Shown here one piece after another: positions 34,601 through 47,325 of a stretch of DNA of 64,000 nt. The position numbers and the translations under genes were made by a program. Position 1 is the first letter of the stretch. Every line of letters starts with the position of its first letter. Under the pieces are notes generated by a model that ran no database searches, was not told the DNA's origin, and was given only the letters and a program-made list of their open reading frames with translations. The stretch comes from Aphrophora alni (taxonomy: Eukaryota; Arthropoda; Insecta; Hemiptera; Aphrophoridae), in contig OY740768.1 in assembly GCA_963513935.1 (NCBI GenBank), positions 62,665,023-62,729,022 of the forward strand, given 5' to 3'.

Positions 34601-37150
34601 CTTCTAAACTATTACTTTTTAAGAATAGATGAGGGGAGAAAATACGAGGGTAATTTCATCTTCTTATTATAATTTTTTAAATAATTTAAAGTTTATATAT
34701 TTTTGTGCATATATATTTTTGAATTTATTATAATGTTTAAAAAATTTTTTTAAATAAAAATCAATTAACTACCAAATGCAATTTATACCAAGGGTAGCTT
34801 TATTAACCCTCGTTTTATGTATTGTTATTTTTTATGCAAATAATTACATCTAGAATTAAGATTAGGTTACACATTGAATTTATCAAACGTTTAAAGAGAT
34901 ACTATTATTTTTTTAAATTATTTATACGAAATTATATTATTTTTAATATTGTGATGAGTTTTGTTAACGGTTTGCAATTCAGGATTGTTTAGGTTTCAGA
35001 AATTTAATGTCCGTTTTTATATTTTTTAACTTTAATTTCGGTGTATGATAAGGAACTAAATTTATAATGTTTATGTTATGTGATATTACCTTTCGATGGT
35101 AAAAAATGAAAATTATTATAAACAATAGTAAAAAAATTAAAATATGCAAAGATATGACATGGTTGATTTGATACCATTTTGCCAAAACCTAAAAGTTTGT
35201 TCCAAGAAACAAAACAAACATATCAATTACAAAAATAATATACTAACAAAAACCAAGATAATAGATGGGTATGAATATTATTTTATAGTTTTTAGACTTA
35301 ATGCAGACCAATTAATTGTGTATACCCCAAAAGTCTTCTACTAAAACTTGTAAAAGATCAACTTATATTATATCATTTTTTAAAGTAAATTCAATAGAGC
35401 ATTTAATGTTTTAACAACCACTTCAACTAAATATGTATTTGATTTATAAATTATTTATCTACATATCATGATAAATAATTGTAACAACAAATAATTCATA
35501 TATGCACACTAGCTGTTATTAACCTTAGGAACTATATAGTACGTTCAAGTAACGCGGGTTTCAGATAAACGTGTAGGAATATTCAACATAGAAATTCATT
35601 TAATTACCAATCCTTTAAAATTTATTGTTTTTATTTATATACTTTTTTATATATTTATATATATTTTTTCTGTATGGTTTAAATATATTAAATATGTTAC
35701 TATAATTCTTTAAATAACAAAACGTTTTGTTCCATTGAAACTTATTTAATATTGAGCTTTAGAAATCAGTATCAACTCTAATAAAGTGTTAGGTAAAATA
35801 GCTTTTACTAATTTTCATTCACTGAAATCTATATGAACACTATTTTTAAGATATTATAAAATGAATATTAACTCGTTTGTTTTCCAGGTACGTTTACGGA
35901 ATGTTAAAGTTTATTTTTAAATATTTTATTATTGACTCGTTTTTTATTTATCTTATTATACAATGTGTGTGTCGCTGAATATGTGTAAGTTGCGATTACC
36001 TAAGAATAAGGTTTTTTTTTTTTTTTTTTTTTTTTTTAACTTAAACTTCAACTTTTATTAAATGTGTAATTAACACAGGATATTAATTTCATAATATAAT
36101 GTCCAACTAATGACGGGACATCTATTACTAGCATGCAATTATATGGTCATTATTAGTTTTGTATTATAGCTTATCTTTAGATGTGAAGTTTCACTTCCCA
36201 TGGTTTTTTAATAAAATATATACAACTATTGTTATAAAAATAATTTATTCTATACTAGCTCCACGTAGACACAATCATAAACAAAATGCACATAATAAAG
36301 AACATAAATCACCTTTTCACTGTTTTAAATTGATATTCAATGTAAAGCCTCCCAAATAGTTATACAACAGTACACCCTCGTCACTCAATTACAACGTATC
36401 CTGGTATTTACAAAAGTTATCATACAAATTTTATATAAACAATTCTCAGACACAATTCATGTATTGATTGCCTTTTATTATAATTTTAAAAGAGCATTAG
36501 GTTTTAAAATAAATTTAATATAGATTAAGGTTAAAGTTAAACATCACGTTTAGAAGATTTAGCACCAGACACGTAAAAGTTAGGATCTCTGAATCACCTG
36601 CATTTAGTAGGAGTGGAATGAGAAATGAACTTTGAATCCTCGTGTTTAATTTATCTGGGTCGCTCGTAGATAATGATACAAATTGAAAGATTACGGATAA
36701 ATGGTACACATAATAAATGTATTTGTCACAGCTATTTCGTGTAGCAACTAAGATGCAATTTTTTATAGTTATCAACAACGTATTAATAGACTAATCCGTT
36801 GGAAAACATACCCTGGCACACAGTTTTTATCAATGGTTTAGAATAGATTTATGGATGAAATGTGTAACTATATCTTAAAGTCGAAATTATTATAAGTACG
36901 CAGCTTTTGAACCGTTAAAAACGGTCAAAATCATATGAAAATATTTTCTTATTTCCTGAGCAATTTTTCCGTCTACACCTTCAAGTTGTGTGTGTGAACT
37001 GTATAAAATGAATGGAGCGATATAATCACAATATTATTTAAATTTATTTTTAAAACTACAATAATCAAATAAACCTATTATACAAAGTTATATATAACTT
37101 AATATTTATTTTATATGATTTAATATTTTATACACCATATTTCCTGAATT
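34601..37150. other. Gene-free AT-rich region
   Basis: A 26-T run at 36012-36037 and AT-rich sequence; no supported gene. Confidence 0.5.
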
Positions 37151-37154
37151 ATAG

Positions 37155-37282
37155 GTTTATATGACTACAAGGAGACAAGAAACAATTACCGTAAAGGAGA
37201 AAGTAAAGTCACGATTGCCTGGAACTCTCCAATAGATCCTTCGGAATATCTCAAACTGAACTACTCAATTAGAACAAATTAG
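37155..37282 (+). CDS. Exon-like island (possible terminal exon)
   Basis: After the acceptor TGAATTATAG a GC-raised segment is open for 41 codons and ends in TAG. The frame begins GLYDYKETRNNYRKG (Gly if the joining base is G) and continues through KVTIAWNSPIDPSEY. It is followed by AT-rich sequence like a 3' untranslated region. No protein family is recognised. A minus-strand frame is also open over part of it, so this remains a candidate. Confidence 0.33.
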
Positions 37283-40200
37283 ATAACAAAACACTGCTGA
37301 AAATATATAAAATTGTTTATTCTTATATAACTTTATAAAAATATGACAATTAATACCTTCTAGTCTAATCTACTCTTCATTTATATGTATTAGATAAACT
37401 GTGTACACGTATGTATATGTATTGCCATTGGTCAGTATATCATAATATTTAAATAAATTTATATCATTTAGTTTTAAACATTTAGAATGATGGGAAGGTT
37501 AGAAATAGATTGACTGTTAAAAATGTCTTATTTAAAAAAAATATGATTAAAAGTGTTATTATAACAAAAGTAAAACATGTTAATTGAAATATTAAGCAGT
37601 TAAAATTAGTTAAGTTATTTAAATAAGTAAAATAACAACGTATATTGTAGAATTAATTTAACAATAATATCTTATTTCCATTTTTTAATCTTTTTACATC
37701 ATTTGGTATACATTTTAATTTATGTGGGAAAGAATATATGTTATCTATCTAAAACGTTTATATTATTGCAATATGGTTGGTGAAATTAAAACAATTCTTA
37801 CAAATCAAACTGTAATTTAGGAATTTTATTAAAGCAGTTCTCTTAAAAAAAAAATGAAAATAAGCTTGAATTATTTGTAGAATATCTTTCAATACCATAT
37901 GTAATTAAGTATTAAGAATAAATATTCTTTATTTTTAGTTACTTATCAGCTTTATCATCAAGTATTATGTATATATATTATATATCCTTGAAATTATTTA
38001 TTAAATAATTTATTAATATTTAGTTATTAAAATTAACATATTGTTTTTTAATATTTAATTTTCCGTCTGAAATGTTTGAAAAGAGAAAACTTAAGATGTT
38101 ACTTTTTGCTATACAAATAATAGGTTGTTTAAGACACATTTAAATTGTAAGCACATCTCAAGCAGGTAACTTCTAAAATGTAATATCACGAAAGGCCGTT
38201 TGATATGTTGATGTTAAAAACTTTGCTCGTAACCGAAAAATATGGTTATTTTATACTATCTCACTTTATGTAGCTAGATAAATTGATTTAGTTTTAGTAG
38301 GTATCTTCTGTAGTATTATAGCCTTACGAAGTTCTACGTGGTAATTATAATTAGATACGATATAAATCTCAACAAGTTCAGTTTAATTTAATCTTTTCAT
38401 CCTCTATTTCGAATATACTTATTTCAATTTTTTGAATTGTAGATTTGTTTTCGAAGTAGGTTAAATATTTGACACATTCGAACTATATACAATAACACTA
38501 TCTTCCATTTACAAAGGTTGAATGTTATTGTTGTTACACTTTATAGTCAAAGATTGTGCCAGTAATTAAATATTTTACTAATTTCAATATAAACCCCTAA
38601 ATATAATTGTCTAATTCGAATATGTAAAAATAGTTTTGTTTTGTATTATTATCGAAACGTAAACATGTGAATTTGATATACAACTCCTTTTTCCATTTCA
38701 CAGTTAATTAAATTACAAACAATAAAAAATATTGACCGGAATTACAACGACATTTAAGAAGCAGCCCTTTAAAAATTGTTAATAATATTGAATTCCTTAG
38801 AAAATGTGGAGAAGATTGAAACATGTATTTAGAAAGAAAATAGAACATAATCCACGTCAGGGTCTCTCTTAAATTGGGTACGGTTGCGGAAATTTCAAGG
38901 ATCTTAATTTTACAACTCTCAACAATTTTCATGTACTGTTGGGTTATATAAAGTTTTTATTTAATTTTTTGCCAATGTCTTTTGATCAATGGTTGACATC
39001 CACGGTAGATTATGCTATTGCTCAGGATAATGCTCTGTTCTCACTAATTTCTGGAAATTGTAATAACCCTCTAATATAGAAGAAAGAGACATTGTTTGTG
39101 TATAGTTTTAACTTTAAGAATTAGCAAAGGGTTGCTGAAACCTCAAAAAAATTTTCAGTGGCTTTCAAAATTCAACCTTTTAGACTCAGTATAACATATA
39201 TTGCCGTAAATATCTATTACAGCTGTGTTACTCTGAGCTGGTTTGCCGACCTCAACTGCGGTCTTAATATATGCTGATCACAGAGTTGAAAAAAATTCCA
39301 ACTATTATTGTTCTCGATTTAGGCCGCTGATAAATTATAATTTTCGAAAACCCTTTTTCACATGTTTGCAATTTAGAATATTCGACATTTGTTCAGCGTT
39401 TACTTTACAATTAATTCATTTAGCAGGTAATAAAATCTAACTTGTGTGATAAATATAACTCACATTCAAATGTTTAAATTCAGGTTTAGTCATAAGTACA
39501 GTAATAGTAAAATGTATTTGAAATGGAAATTTATAAAGTTGCACAGATATAAAAATTCTATAACCCTTCTTGTTATTATAAACTATTCATCACGCTTAAA
39601 CGGTAACAGCGTTTAAGTAAGAGATATTTCCATAAATAATAACAAATAAATATATAAAAATATTTACCTTATGGTTTAAATTCTTCTCTTTTTTTGAACG
39701 GCTTAGTTTGGTTGATGTTATTGATCACGTAAACCGTTAACCATTTTGCAGATTCGTTCTAGATTGATAATATTTCGTTTTTCGCTGAAATACTTACTTA
39801 CATTTATTCTTTACTTAGTCGAGTGCACACGTTATGCAATAAATAAATTATTAAGACGTATTAGTACTTAATTATTAAAATAAAATGGTTTAATACAACT
39901 TCATTACGAAGTCAATAAACGATTGTCTATTTAACGTCATAAATATGACAATCCTGTTTGATAAATTGAATATGAATTGAAGAAAATAATAATTATAATA
40001 AACTAATTAACTTTATAATTCATTACGATTGAAATAATTTATAATATAAAGAAACAAATACAGTGAGATTTAACATAGCGAAATAATTTTTATTTCTTAA
40101 TTGCCTATTACTAGAATCAAACAGTTTTATGCTCTGGCCATATCGAATGGAAATTTAGGTGAACAAAAAATATAATAAACCATTCTATGAAAATAAAAAA

Positions 40201-42319
40201 ATATAAAAGACCTATTCAGGTCTTTTACAGCTTTATTGAAGTAATTATCATAATTATTATTTAAAAGACAATCAGCTATAACATATCTTCTCATCAAGAA
40301 TATAAATGTTGTAAGACACTTTTCAATCAGTAATGTTAACAGTAGTGAATACGTTTTATAAGATCTCATTTCCAGTAATAATACAATTTAACAAAAACTA
40401 TGAGTGGTTTGTTTAATATAAATCTATTTCAACAACTTGCTGGTTAGGACCAGATCAAAGTCCTAACTATATAATTTTTTTTGAATTTCTAAATTACAAT
40501 TCATATTATATTCTGTCAATAGGAATGGGAGCATTCATTTCGTAAACAAATACACAAAAATTGATTTTTGGAAAAATTACGTAACTATTAATTGTTATCA
40601 AAATTATCTTAAATTTATCTTATGATAAACCTAACATACTGGTCACAATCTCTCCAAATTTTTATTCTGAAAGTTACTGTCGATAATACAAATTTTCATG
40701 CTGAGAAGTAACAACTTAATTAATTATATTAATATTGTAGTACAATAAGTACACATTCATATATACATATATCTACGCATACTGAGGTTTTATTTTATTC
40801 CAATATTTATTTAAAATATTGATTATCAACTGATTCATTGTAAATGGTTTTGACAACGAAACTCAAACTTTCGTTTTTGTTTTTGTATTATATTATTTTC
40901 ATACTTCTTGTATGTTAAATGTTATGAATTCGACTTTGAGAGTAATATAAAACTAGCTGAAATGTTCATAGCACTAATATGATTGTTTTACAGGTTTGTT
41001 TAGTGGAATACATTTACCGGATAATGTGATTCCCTATATGAAATTGATACTATATATTACGTTAAATGATTATTTATGGAATGTTGTTTTGTTGGATTTC
41101 ATTTACCTGTTTGTAATTGGAATATTGCATAAATATAATTATGAATAACGAATAATAAATTTATGTTTAGATTTAGGAGTAGTATACATATTATAGGAAT
41201 TTATGTAATGTAATCAAGTTTTGATAGTAATAATTTGTTAAATATACTAATTTTGTAACGACCCCAGTTTTTTAACTGCAATTAGCTAATCGGAGAATTC
41301 CTAGAGCGTGTAATGTTTCTGCCAACAGGGGACATCTTATATTTGACCAGGCTCTCGTATTTAACTTTTAGAGTTAATGTAAATAAACATACCTTTGGGT
41401 GGGGTGAAAATTGATACACAAAAAGCAAATTCATTGGATTACTGTCACGTACTTTGTGACTCATAGTTCGACCGTATCCCTTGTATGATTTTTGTATAAG
41501 GGCACGGAAATTTATTAATGATATATATTTAATATTAATTTATGCAATAGTTCATTAGAAATAAACTCTTCAATATTGGGTTGGGATCCAATATGAGTTT
41601 AGTGAACAAGAATTCACCAGAAATGATTGGTATCCAAATGAAACTCGTTCCTGTAATTTAAGCTATATGATCTCAACACGTCTCAATTTGGAATTGTAAA
41701 AAATAATATTTGCGCAATTATATAATATATAAAGGTTATTAATTGTGTAGTAATTAAATAACAAAATATATCATTAATTTAACATGGACAAAATAACTAA
41801 TGAAATAGATTGGAAATTTATTGACACAAGTAGGCCTAATGTGTTTACAGAATTACAAAATTAGGTTTAAGAGGTTGCTGTTTTTATTCGAACTAAAATT
41901 TTAATAGTGATAATCTTTTTTTATAATGTTTGTTTCCTATTATTTGTTTGCAATGTTTATTTTTGGTACGTCGAGTACATATCAGACAGATTATAAATAA
42001 TTGTATCGATTTGTTTACTTCTGTAGCAAATATTCTTCTCAAAATAAGAGTCATAAACATGTTTACCTTGTGTTGGTTTACCATATTCTCGGTAGTTGAC
42101 TCAGTAACCAGTTGCTATATTTCAAGCCAAAATACATGGTTTTCATTGTACAGTATTCACAAGTGATAAAATACATATTTTTTTACTAAATTTAAATACG
42201 GTAACCAAAATATGAAATTTAAACCAACATAATTACTAAAAACTGTAAATGCAAAATAAGTAAAACCGGACCTACAACTCTTTTTTCCGATAATCTTGAG
42301 CTAGATCCCTATTTTTCAA
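37283..42319. other. Gene-free AT-rich region
   Basis: No supported gene. Minor points: a 74-codon minus-strand frame at 38708-38932 without motifs, a GC-raised patch after a TATTACAG acceptor at 39.22-39.27 kb, and a minus-strand ATG frame at 41391-41462 that ends in a good AAG|GTATGT donor. Each is weak alone. Confidence 0.45.
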
Positions 42320-42483
42320 CTTTTCATAAGTTATTTCTTGATAAACCTTTTTTTTTCTTGCGAGCCTGACTAATAAAATATTCCAGATCTAGAGGTATTT
42401 TTAATCTTTTCATAAGTTATTTCCTTATAAACCTTTTTTTTCTTGCGAGCCTGACTAATAAAATATTCCAGATCTAGAGGTAT
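42320..42483. repeat. 86-bp tandem duplication
   Basis: Two head-to-tail copies start CTTTTCATAAGTTATTTC at 42320 and 42406 and end TTCCAGATCTAGAGGTAT at 42398 and 42483. Only a few differences are seen, so the duplication is recent. Confidence 0.93.
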
Positions 42484-43070
42484 GTTATACTATTTTCTTT
42501 TTTTATATATATATAAGTAATGATTATCGAGATGTGTTTCATCTTTAAACGACATGAAAAAAAAGAGAAAAAATAATAGATTATTCCGTTTAGTTATATT
42601 TTGGGTAATATTCCTTCCTTGTAAAGACTTAAGCAATAAAAATCCTAAAAGTAAAATATTAATTTTTATGTGTACATTCAAATTAAGTAAAAAAAAGAAG
42701 TCTAATTCAAAACTTGATACTCCACTCACGTAATTTACCATGAAATTGATTATTTGTGATACTGATTTATGATGAACATTATACAATTATCAAACCAGTT
42801 TATAAAATGTGTTGTAGATTTATTAAGAAAAAAGAATAAATATCCCGAAAGACATATCCAGGAAAAAATTTTATTTCCTTATGGCCTAATAATGTTTTAC
42901 TTCCAAATTTTGTGTTATGGAGAAATAATGCATAAAAAATAATAGTATCTCTTTAACATTAAGAAATAAATATTTGAAATTTGGAATGTGACCAGAATAT
43001 GCCCATATATAAAATTACGTTAAAACCTGTCTACATATAAAACTACAGAGAGCATCATACCGAAACCATT
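42484..43070. other. Gene-free AT-rich stretch
   Basis: I see no feature here. Confidence 0.5.
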
Positions 43071-43078
43071 TTTTCAGG

Positions 43079-43208
43079 TCACAGGGTATCTCAACAGATA
43101 TATGTCTACCCACAAAGATGCATCCCATGGCTATCCCTACATGTGGGAAGAACTCCTGTGAAACTGATTTCTTATGTTTACCCTACACATTTCATCATGA
43201 AATATAAT
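43079..43208 (+). CDS. Exon-like island, Cys-rich frame
   Basis: A CCATTTTTTCAG acceptor leads into a GC-raised segment. One frame is open for 42 codons to TAA and carries four Cys, with PTCGKNSCETDFLCLPY near its end. That spacing (C-x3-C-x5-C) is reminiscent of EGF-like modules, but no family is certain. A second frame is open for about 27 codons (VTGYLNRYMSTHKD onward), so the frame is unsettled. Confidence 0.28.
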
Positions 43209-43409
43209 AACATTATATCATAATTACTATACTCAAATATTATATTTTTAAATAAACCTATTATGTTCATTATTGTGGTCATATAATGATATTTAATAAC
43301 AATTGCATTATTTTAAAAACTGTGACTGTAAACTAATCATACTTTTTGAAGAAAACAGTACATTACTATTCACTACAGAAACCAATAACTCAACTTCCTT
43401 AAGAAACAG

Positions 43410-43484
43410 GTTCACCAAGGGGATGACATTTCTGCAACTGAGGAACAGTCGTCAGTTAATTTTGACACTCCTCATCGCTTGTAG
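43410..43484 (+). CDS. Exon-like island upstream of a GTAGGT donor
   Basis: After the acceptor CTTAAGAAACAG a frame reads VHQGDDISATEEQSSVN and on to HRL, stopping at TAG, which overlaps a possible donor (CTT|GTAGGT at 43481). An overlapping frame from an acceptor further upstream is also open. It lies only 200 bp from the previous island, so the two could be exons of one gene. Confidence 0.25.
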   Translation, partial: VHQGDDISATEEQSSVNFDTPHRL

Positions 43485-45366
43485 GTGCAGGTGATGACGG
43501 TTATTTATATTTTGTTGTTGAGAAAGTTAAAATAATAGATCCCTTCTATAATTATTGACTTTATTGGAGAAATAATAGCCTACATTGTGTACTTTTTATC
43601 CACATGAACTCATTTTTAATGAGTATTAGGTTTATAATGCCAAGAGAACCTAGCAGGTTCATTTACATAAGTTAGATGAAACTCTTTAATCTGTCCTATT
43701 AGAACAAATTATTGTTCTTTTTTAACCCCGACATTACTAGAGGATTCGACAGATAAGTGTTATTTTTATAAGTACAGTATTTTTCATGTTTTATAAGTCA
43801 TTGATGACCGAGAAGTTTTACACCTTTAGTCGATAAGGAAAAATATTCCTTACTCATATTAATATAACAATAAAAATATTCTATAAAATATTTCAATAAG
43901 CATTTCAAGACTGTATTTAAATGAACGCGAATGTTAAATTATCAATAACTATGTGTTTCTCCATGTATAGTTTTAAATATTATTTTAAAATAATACTGCA
44001 TAGTTATACATTTTCTATAAACCTCTATTGAATTTAATTTTAACTGAAATGATAATATTTCAGATTTTTAGTTAAGTTTGTTATCACAATATTTTAAAAA
44101 TTAAGAGGTTAATGATATTTATCTGAGTTATATAATCTTTTAAAATATGGTTTAAATTCACGTAGCAATTACATTCGTTATAATAATTAAATGACAAAAT
44201 ATAATTGTGTTATAAATTTTAATTATCGCTTCCTTGAACGTTTTAAAAATATATATAGTGTTGTGATTTATTTATTTCCTTTAAATCTTTCTGAATGATA
44301 GATGTATAACTACGTAATTTATTAGTGTGTTTTTATACGTAACTTGAATAAAGGCGAGAAATAAAATAATACATTAAGATTTCCGAAGTCTTGAGTCACT
44401 ACGGTCTTTAAGATAACTGACGTCCAACAATAATAAGGGACATAAAGTGGATCATAAATAAACAGTGTGCTATGGTCATATAATACACAACATATAGATA
44501 GTAAAGAATAGTTATAGATTAAAACTGGAATTCATGAACTCAGTTACGTTTACTTAATTAACCGCGTTTCGCCATCCTCAGTGATATATGTGGTACAATA
44601 ACTAAACTACAACTTCAACTTTATTTACTAGTAAACGTAATTTTTGTGAGGTCTTTTGTTCAAATTTTATTTAATTTAATATTTTGTAACAAGTCAAGCT
44701 AATTATTCTTTTATAGCACTGCTATATAATGATCATCCTTTGTATTTACATCACAATACCTGAATTATTTAAATACGTTTCTGAAAATTATTTCAAATTG
44801 ATATTTAATTATATATATTTAAAAAATAGCATTCTATCATGAAAATTGATATATTGGGTTTCTATCAAGATAAAACTAAACTCCGTAAAGATCCAGAAGT
44901 GGGTTCTTCAATGGTAAAATGTTATTTCTGGAAATCGCAATGCTTTGACATGTCTTTGTTTGCAACTTCACGTGCACTGTATGCGTTGGTTGCAATCATG
45001 AAGTGGGACGAATTTAATTTATGTTCACTGAAAGAAGATACTGTCTAAAAAAACATTTTTACTCGTGACTGATAAAAGTGAACGAAATGTGTATAATTGA
45101 TTGAAATGAAATGTTTAATTACTTTTATAAAATGTAAGAGTCTTAGTGTCCTATAACATTAATATTGTTATTGTTTCTTAATATTCGTAAAACTAATATT
45201 ATGTTCACAATTTATTAAAATAATAGCATAGCTTAATAAAAAATAAACACTATGTATAACTGTGTTTAATAAATCAAAATTATTTTTACATCTTTAAATC
45301 CACATTGGTAAATTTTTTTAAGAGAACTGATTTTCTGTAATATATTAAATATGTTCGATGATCAGT
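43485..45366. other. Mostly gene-free AT-rich stretch
   Basis: Besides the fossil at 44.57 kb, a 69-codon ATG frame occurs at 44839-45048 (FYQDKTKLRKDPEVG within it). It has slightly raised GC but no recognised motif and no splice signals that I trust. Confidence 0.4.
44555..44590 (-). mobile_element. Penelope-like fossil with hammerhead-like core
   Basis: On the minus strand CACTGAGGATGGCGAAACGCGG contains CTGAGGA (44581-44575), which fits the CUGANGA core exactly, and then GAAACGCG (GAAAC at 44570-44566). Stem II is missing or deleted. TTAATTAAGTAAACG follows. Interpreted as a degraded Penelope-like terminal segment. Confidence 0.38.
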
Positions 45367-45370
45367 ATAC

Positions 45371-47040
45371 TATAACTTTGAAGATGTTATATTAATTATT
45401 TTTAATCTACTTTTTTATTTATTTATTTTGAATATTTTTGAATAATAATTATTATTAGATATTAATAATTCAATATTATTTTTGATTACCTGCTATTTGT
45501 TTAGTCCTTCCTAAACTTGCAAAATGTGGAAATATAAATAACACACCTGACACAACGTATTACTAAAAAAACAAACCTTAATTTATTTAAGCAACATGTC
45601 AAAGAATCATAAAAACGTACATCTATTCCATTAGTGTCTAAAAATTTCTTCATTCATTCCACAAGCATTCCTTAATGTTATGTAATATACAAATTTATCT
45701 TAACTAATTGTCTTTCCTTATGCTAGGCTTTATTACTAAAAAAAACATCAAGTTTCCACAATTGGCGTTATTTTTAATGAAATTAATCTGTAAATTGAAC
45801 TACTTTTATTTTTTTTATACACAAACAATTATTTCCTTTACAAAATTAAACTTTATTAAAATCTTTATTCCATTTGTTAGTTATTAATTTATTTAATTAA
45901 TTCTCTTATCTCTTTTTAGGGTCGTTAGGTTCTTTTATGGCTCAATTAAAGTGAATTATTTTTGAAAAATGAATTTATAATTTTAAAGTGAACAAGAATT
46001 TTAAATTGTACTTATCGTGGGTACTGCCTTCCAATTTTGATCGACGAAACACTTTCCACACACAACACAACGATGGCTTTAAATTTGACTTAGATATATA
46101 AAAAAACAAAACACTCCACACACTATCTCCAACAACTTAATCCTGGAATTCGGACTGATGTACCTCTCCAAGTCTCCACTGGCGATGAATTAGTTCTTCC
46201 GACTCTTCTCTCGAACAATTCTTCCAAAATATTTTAATCTGCTCCAAAATCTCAACAAACTTTTGACTAAAAACTACTAACTCTCTTTTCAACTTTGATT
46301 CAACTAATTAATTTACTCGACGTATTGACACAGAGAACCCTAGTCTCGTGGTCAATCTAACTCCCTTTCTCTGTCCCACAGAATGCTCTCTGTGCTAGCA
46401 CCTCTCCTCACCAATCCAGACTTTAGACTCCTTTTCAAATTTTCGACGCCAAAAACCTCTCCCTTCTTCCCAAACTTTCCTTCGCTTTCACTCCTCCGAT
46501 TCGCTCGCTGAATTCTAGATTTCTCCCCAGATGTTGTTCTTTTTTCCTAGTGGCTGTATTTTTTTAAATTCGTTAGCTTTCACCATGTGACTGTTTTCCG
46601 ATTGGCTGACCTAATTCCTTTTGTCGGTTTCTCATGTTTTTTAGAAGTACCGTTATGCTTTCTAGCGTGTCCCATCAGGTCTCTCACCCTGAAAATTTCT
46701 CTTTTTTTTTGTTTTTTATACATCCAGCTGCGTGACATAAAATCTTCCGTTAGGTACCGTGACAAATTGTTTAATGTTAGCACGTGTACACTACAAGGTT
46801 AGCGAAACTGCCTCTTTTCTCTTTGGCACGCTTTCTCTCCTAATTTGTTGTGCACAGATGTCCTTTTGATTTTTTAAAATAATATTTTCTGTTACCAGAT
46901 GATACTAGTTGTCCTTTATATTTCTATTATTTAATTTAGTTTCCCCTTTATATCATAAGTTACATGTAATTACTCATTTTTTATAGAGATCGTTGTTATC
47001 CTTTATTTTATTATTTATTTGATAACACGATATCGTTATA
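45371..47040 (-). repeat. 3' LTR of the gypsy-like element
   Basis: 1670 bp, starting (in element orientation) TATAACGATATCG at 47040 and ending CAAAGTTATA at 45371. Compared with the other LTR it has an extra 11 bp near 46285-46300, a one-base longer T-run near 46700 and about four substitutions. AATAAATAAATAAA on the minus strand at about 45415-45430 is a possible polyadenylation signal. Confidence 0.97.
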
Positions 47041-47060
47041 GTGTCCCCAGATTAAATTAA
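47041..47060 (-). other. Weak polypurine tract next to the 3' LTR
   Basis: The minus strand reads ATCTGGGGACAC directly before the LTR. Only the GGGGA core is purine-rich, which is poor compared with usual tracts, but its position is right. Confidence 0.4.
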
Positions 47061-47325
47061 TTTCTTGGTTTGGCTAAGAAATAAATTTAATCTTTGCCCG
47101 TAGAATTGTAAAACTATTTGTCCCAAAACCTTTTCTTACAATGCCATTGTTAATTGTGGTAAACCTCAGTGTTTGACAATGGATCCCTTCTCCATTGTTC
47201 TCTTGCGGTGGGTTGTTGACCATTTGTTTTGGGTTATGTCTGCTTCCCCTTTGTTTATTTACATTGTCCTAACCTAGATTCCTTTATTAGTTTACCCTGA
47301 CATGTGTTATTTCTAATCTTATTTC
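47061..47325. other. Untranslated 3' region of the gypsy-like element
   Basis: Short non-coding stretch between the pol stop and the 3' LTR; no open frame of note. Confidence 0.7.

Noticed and set aside
44839..45048. 69-codon ATG frame
   Set aside because: No motif, no trusted splice signals and length within chance range; mentioned only in the regional note.
47041..47325. Envelope gene of the gypsy-like element
   Set aside because: Only 285 bp lie between the pol stop and the LTR, with no open frame.
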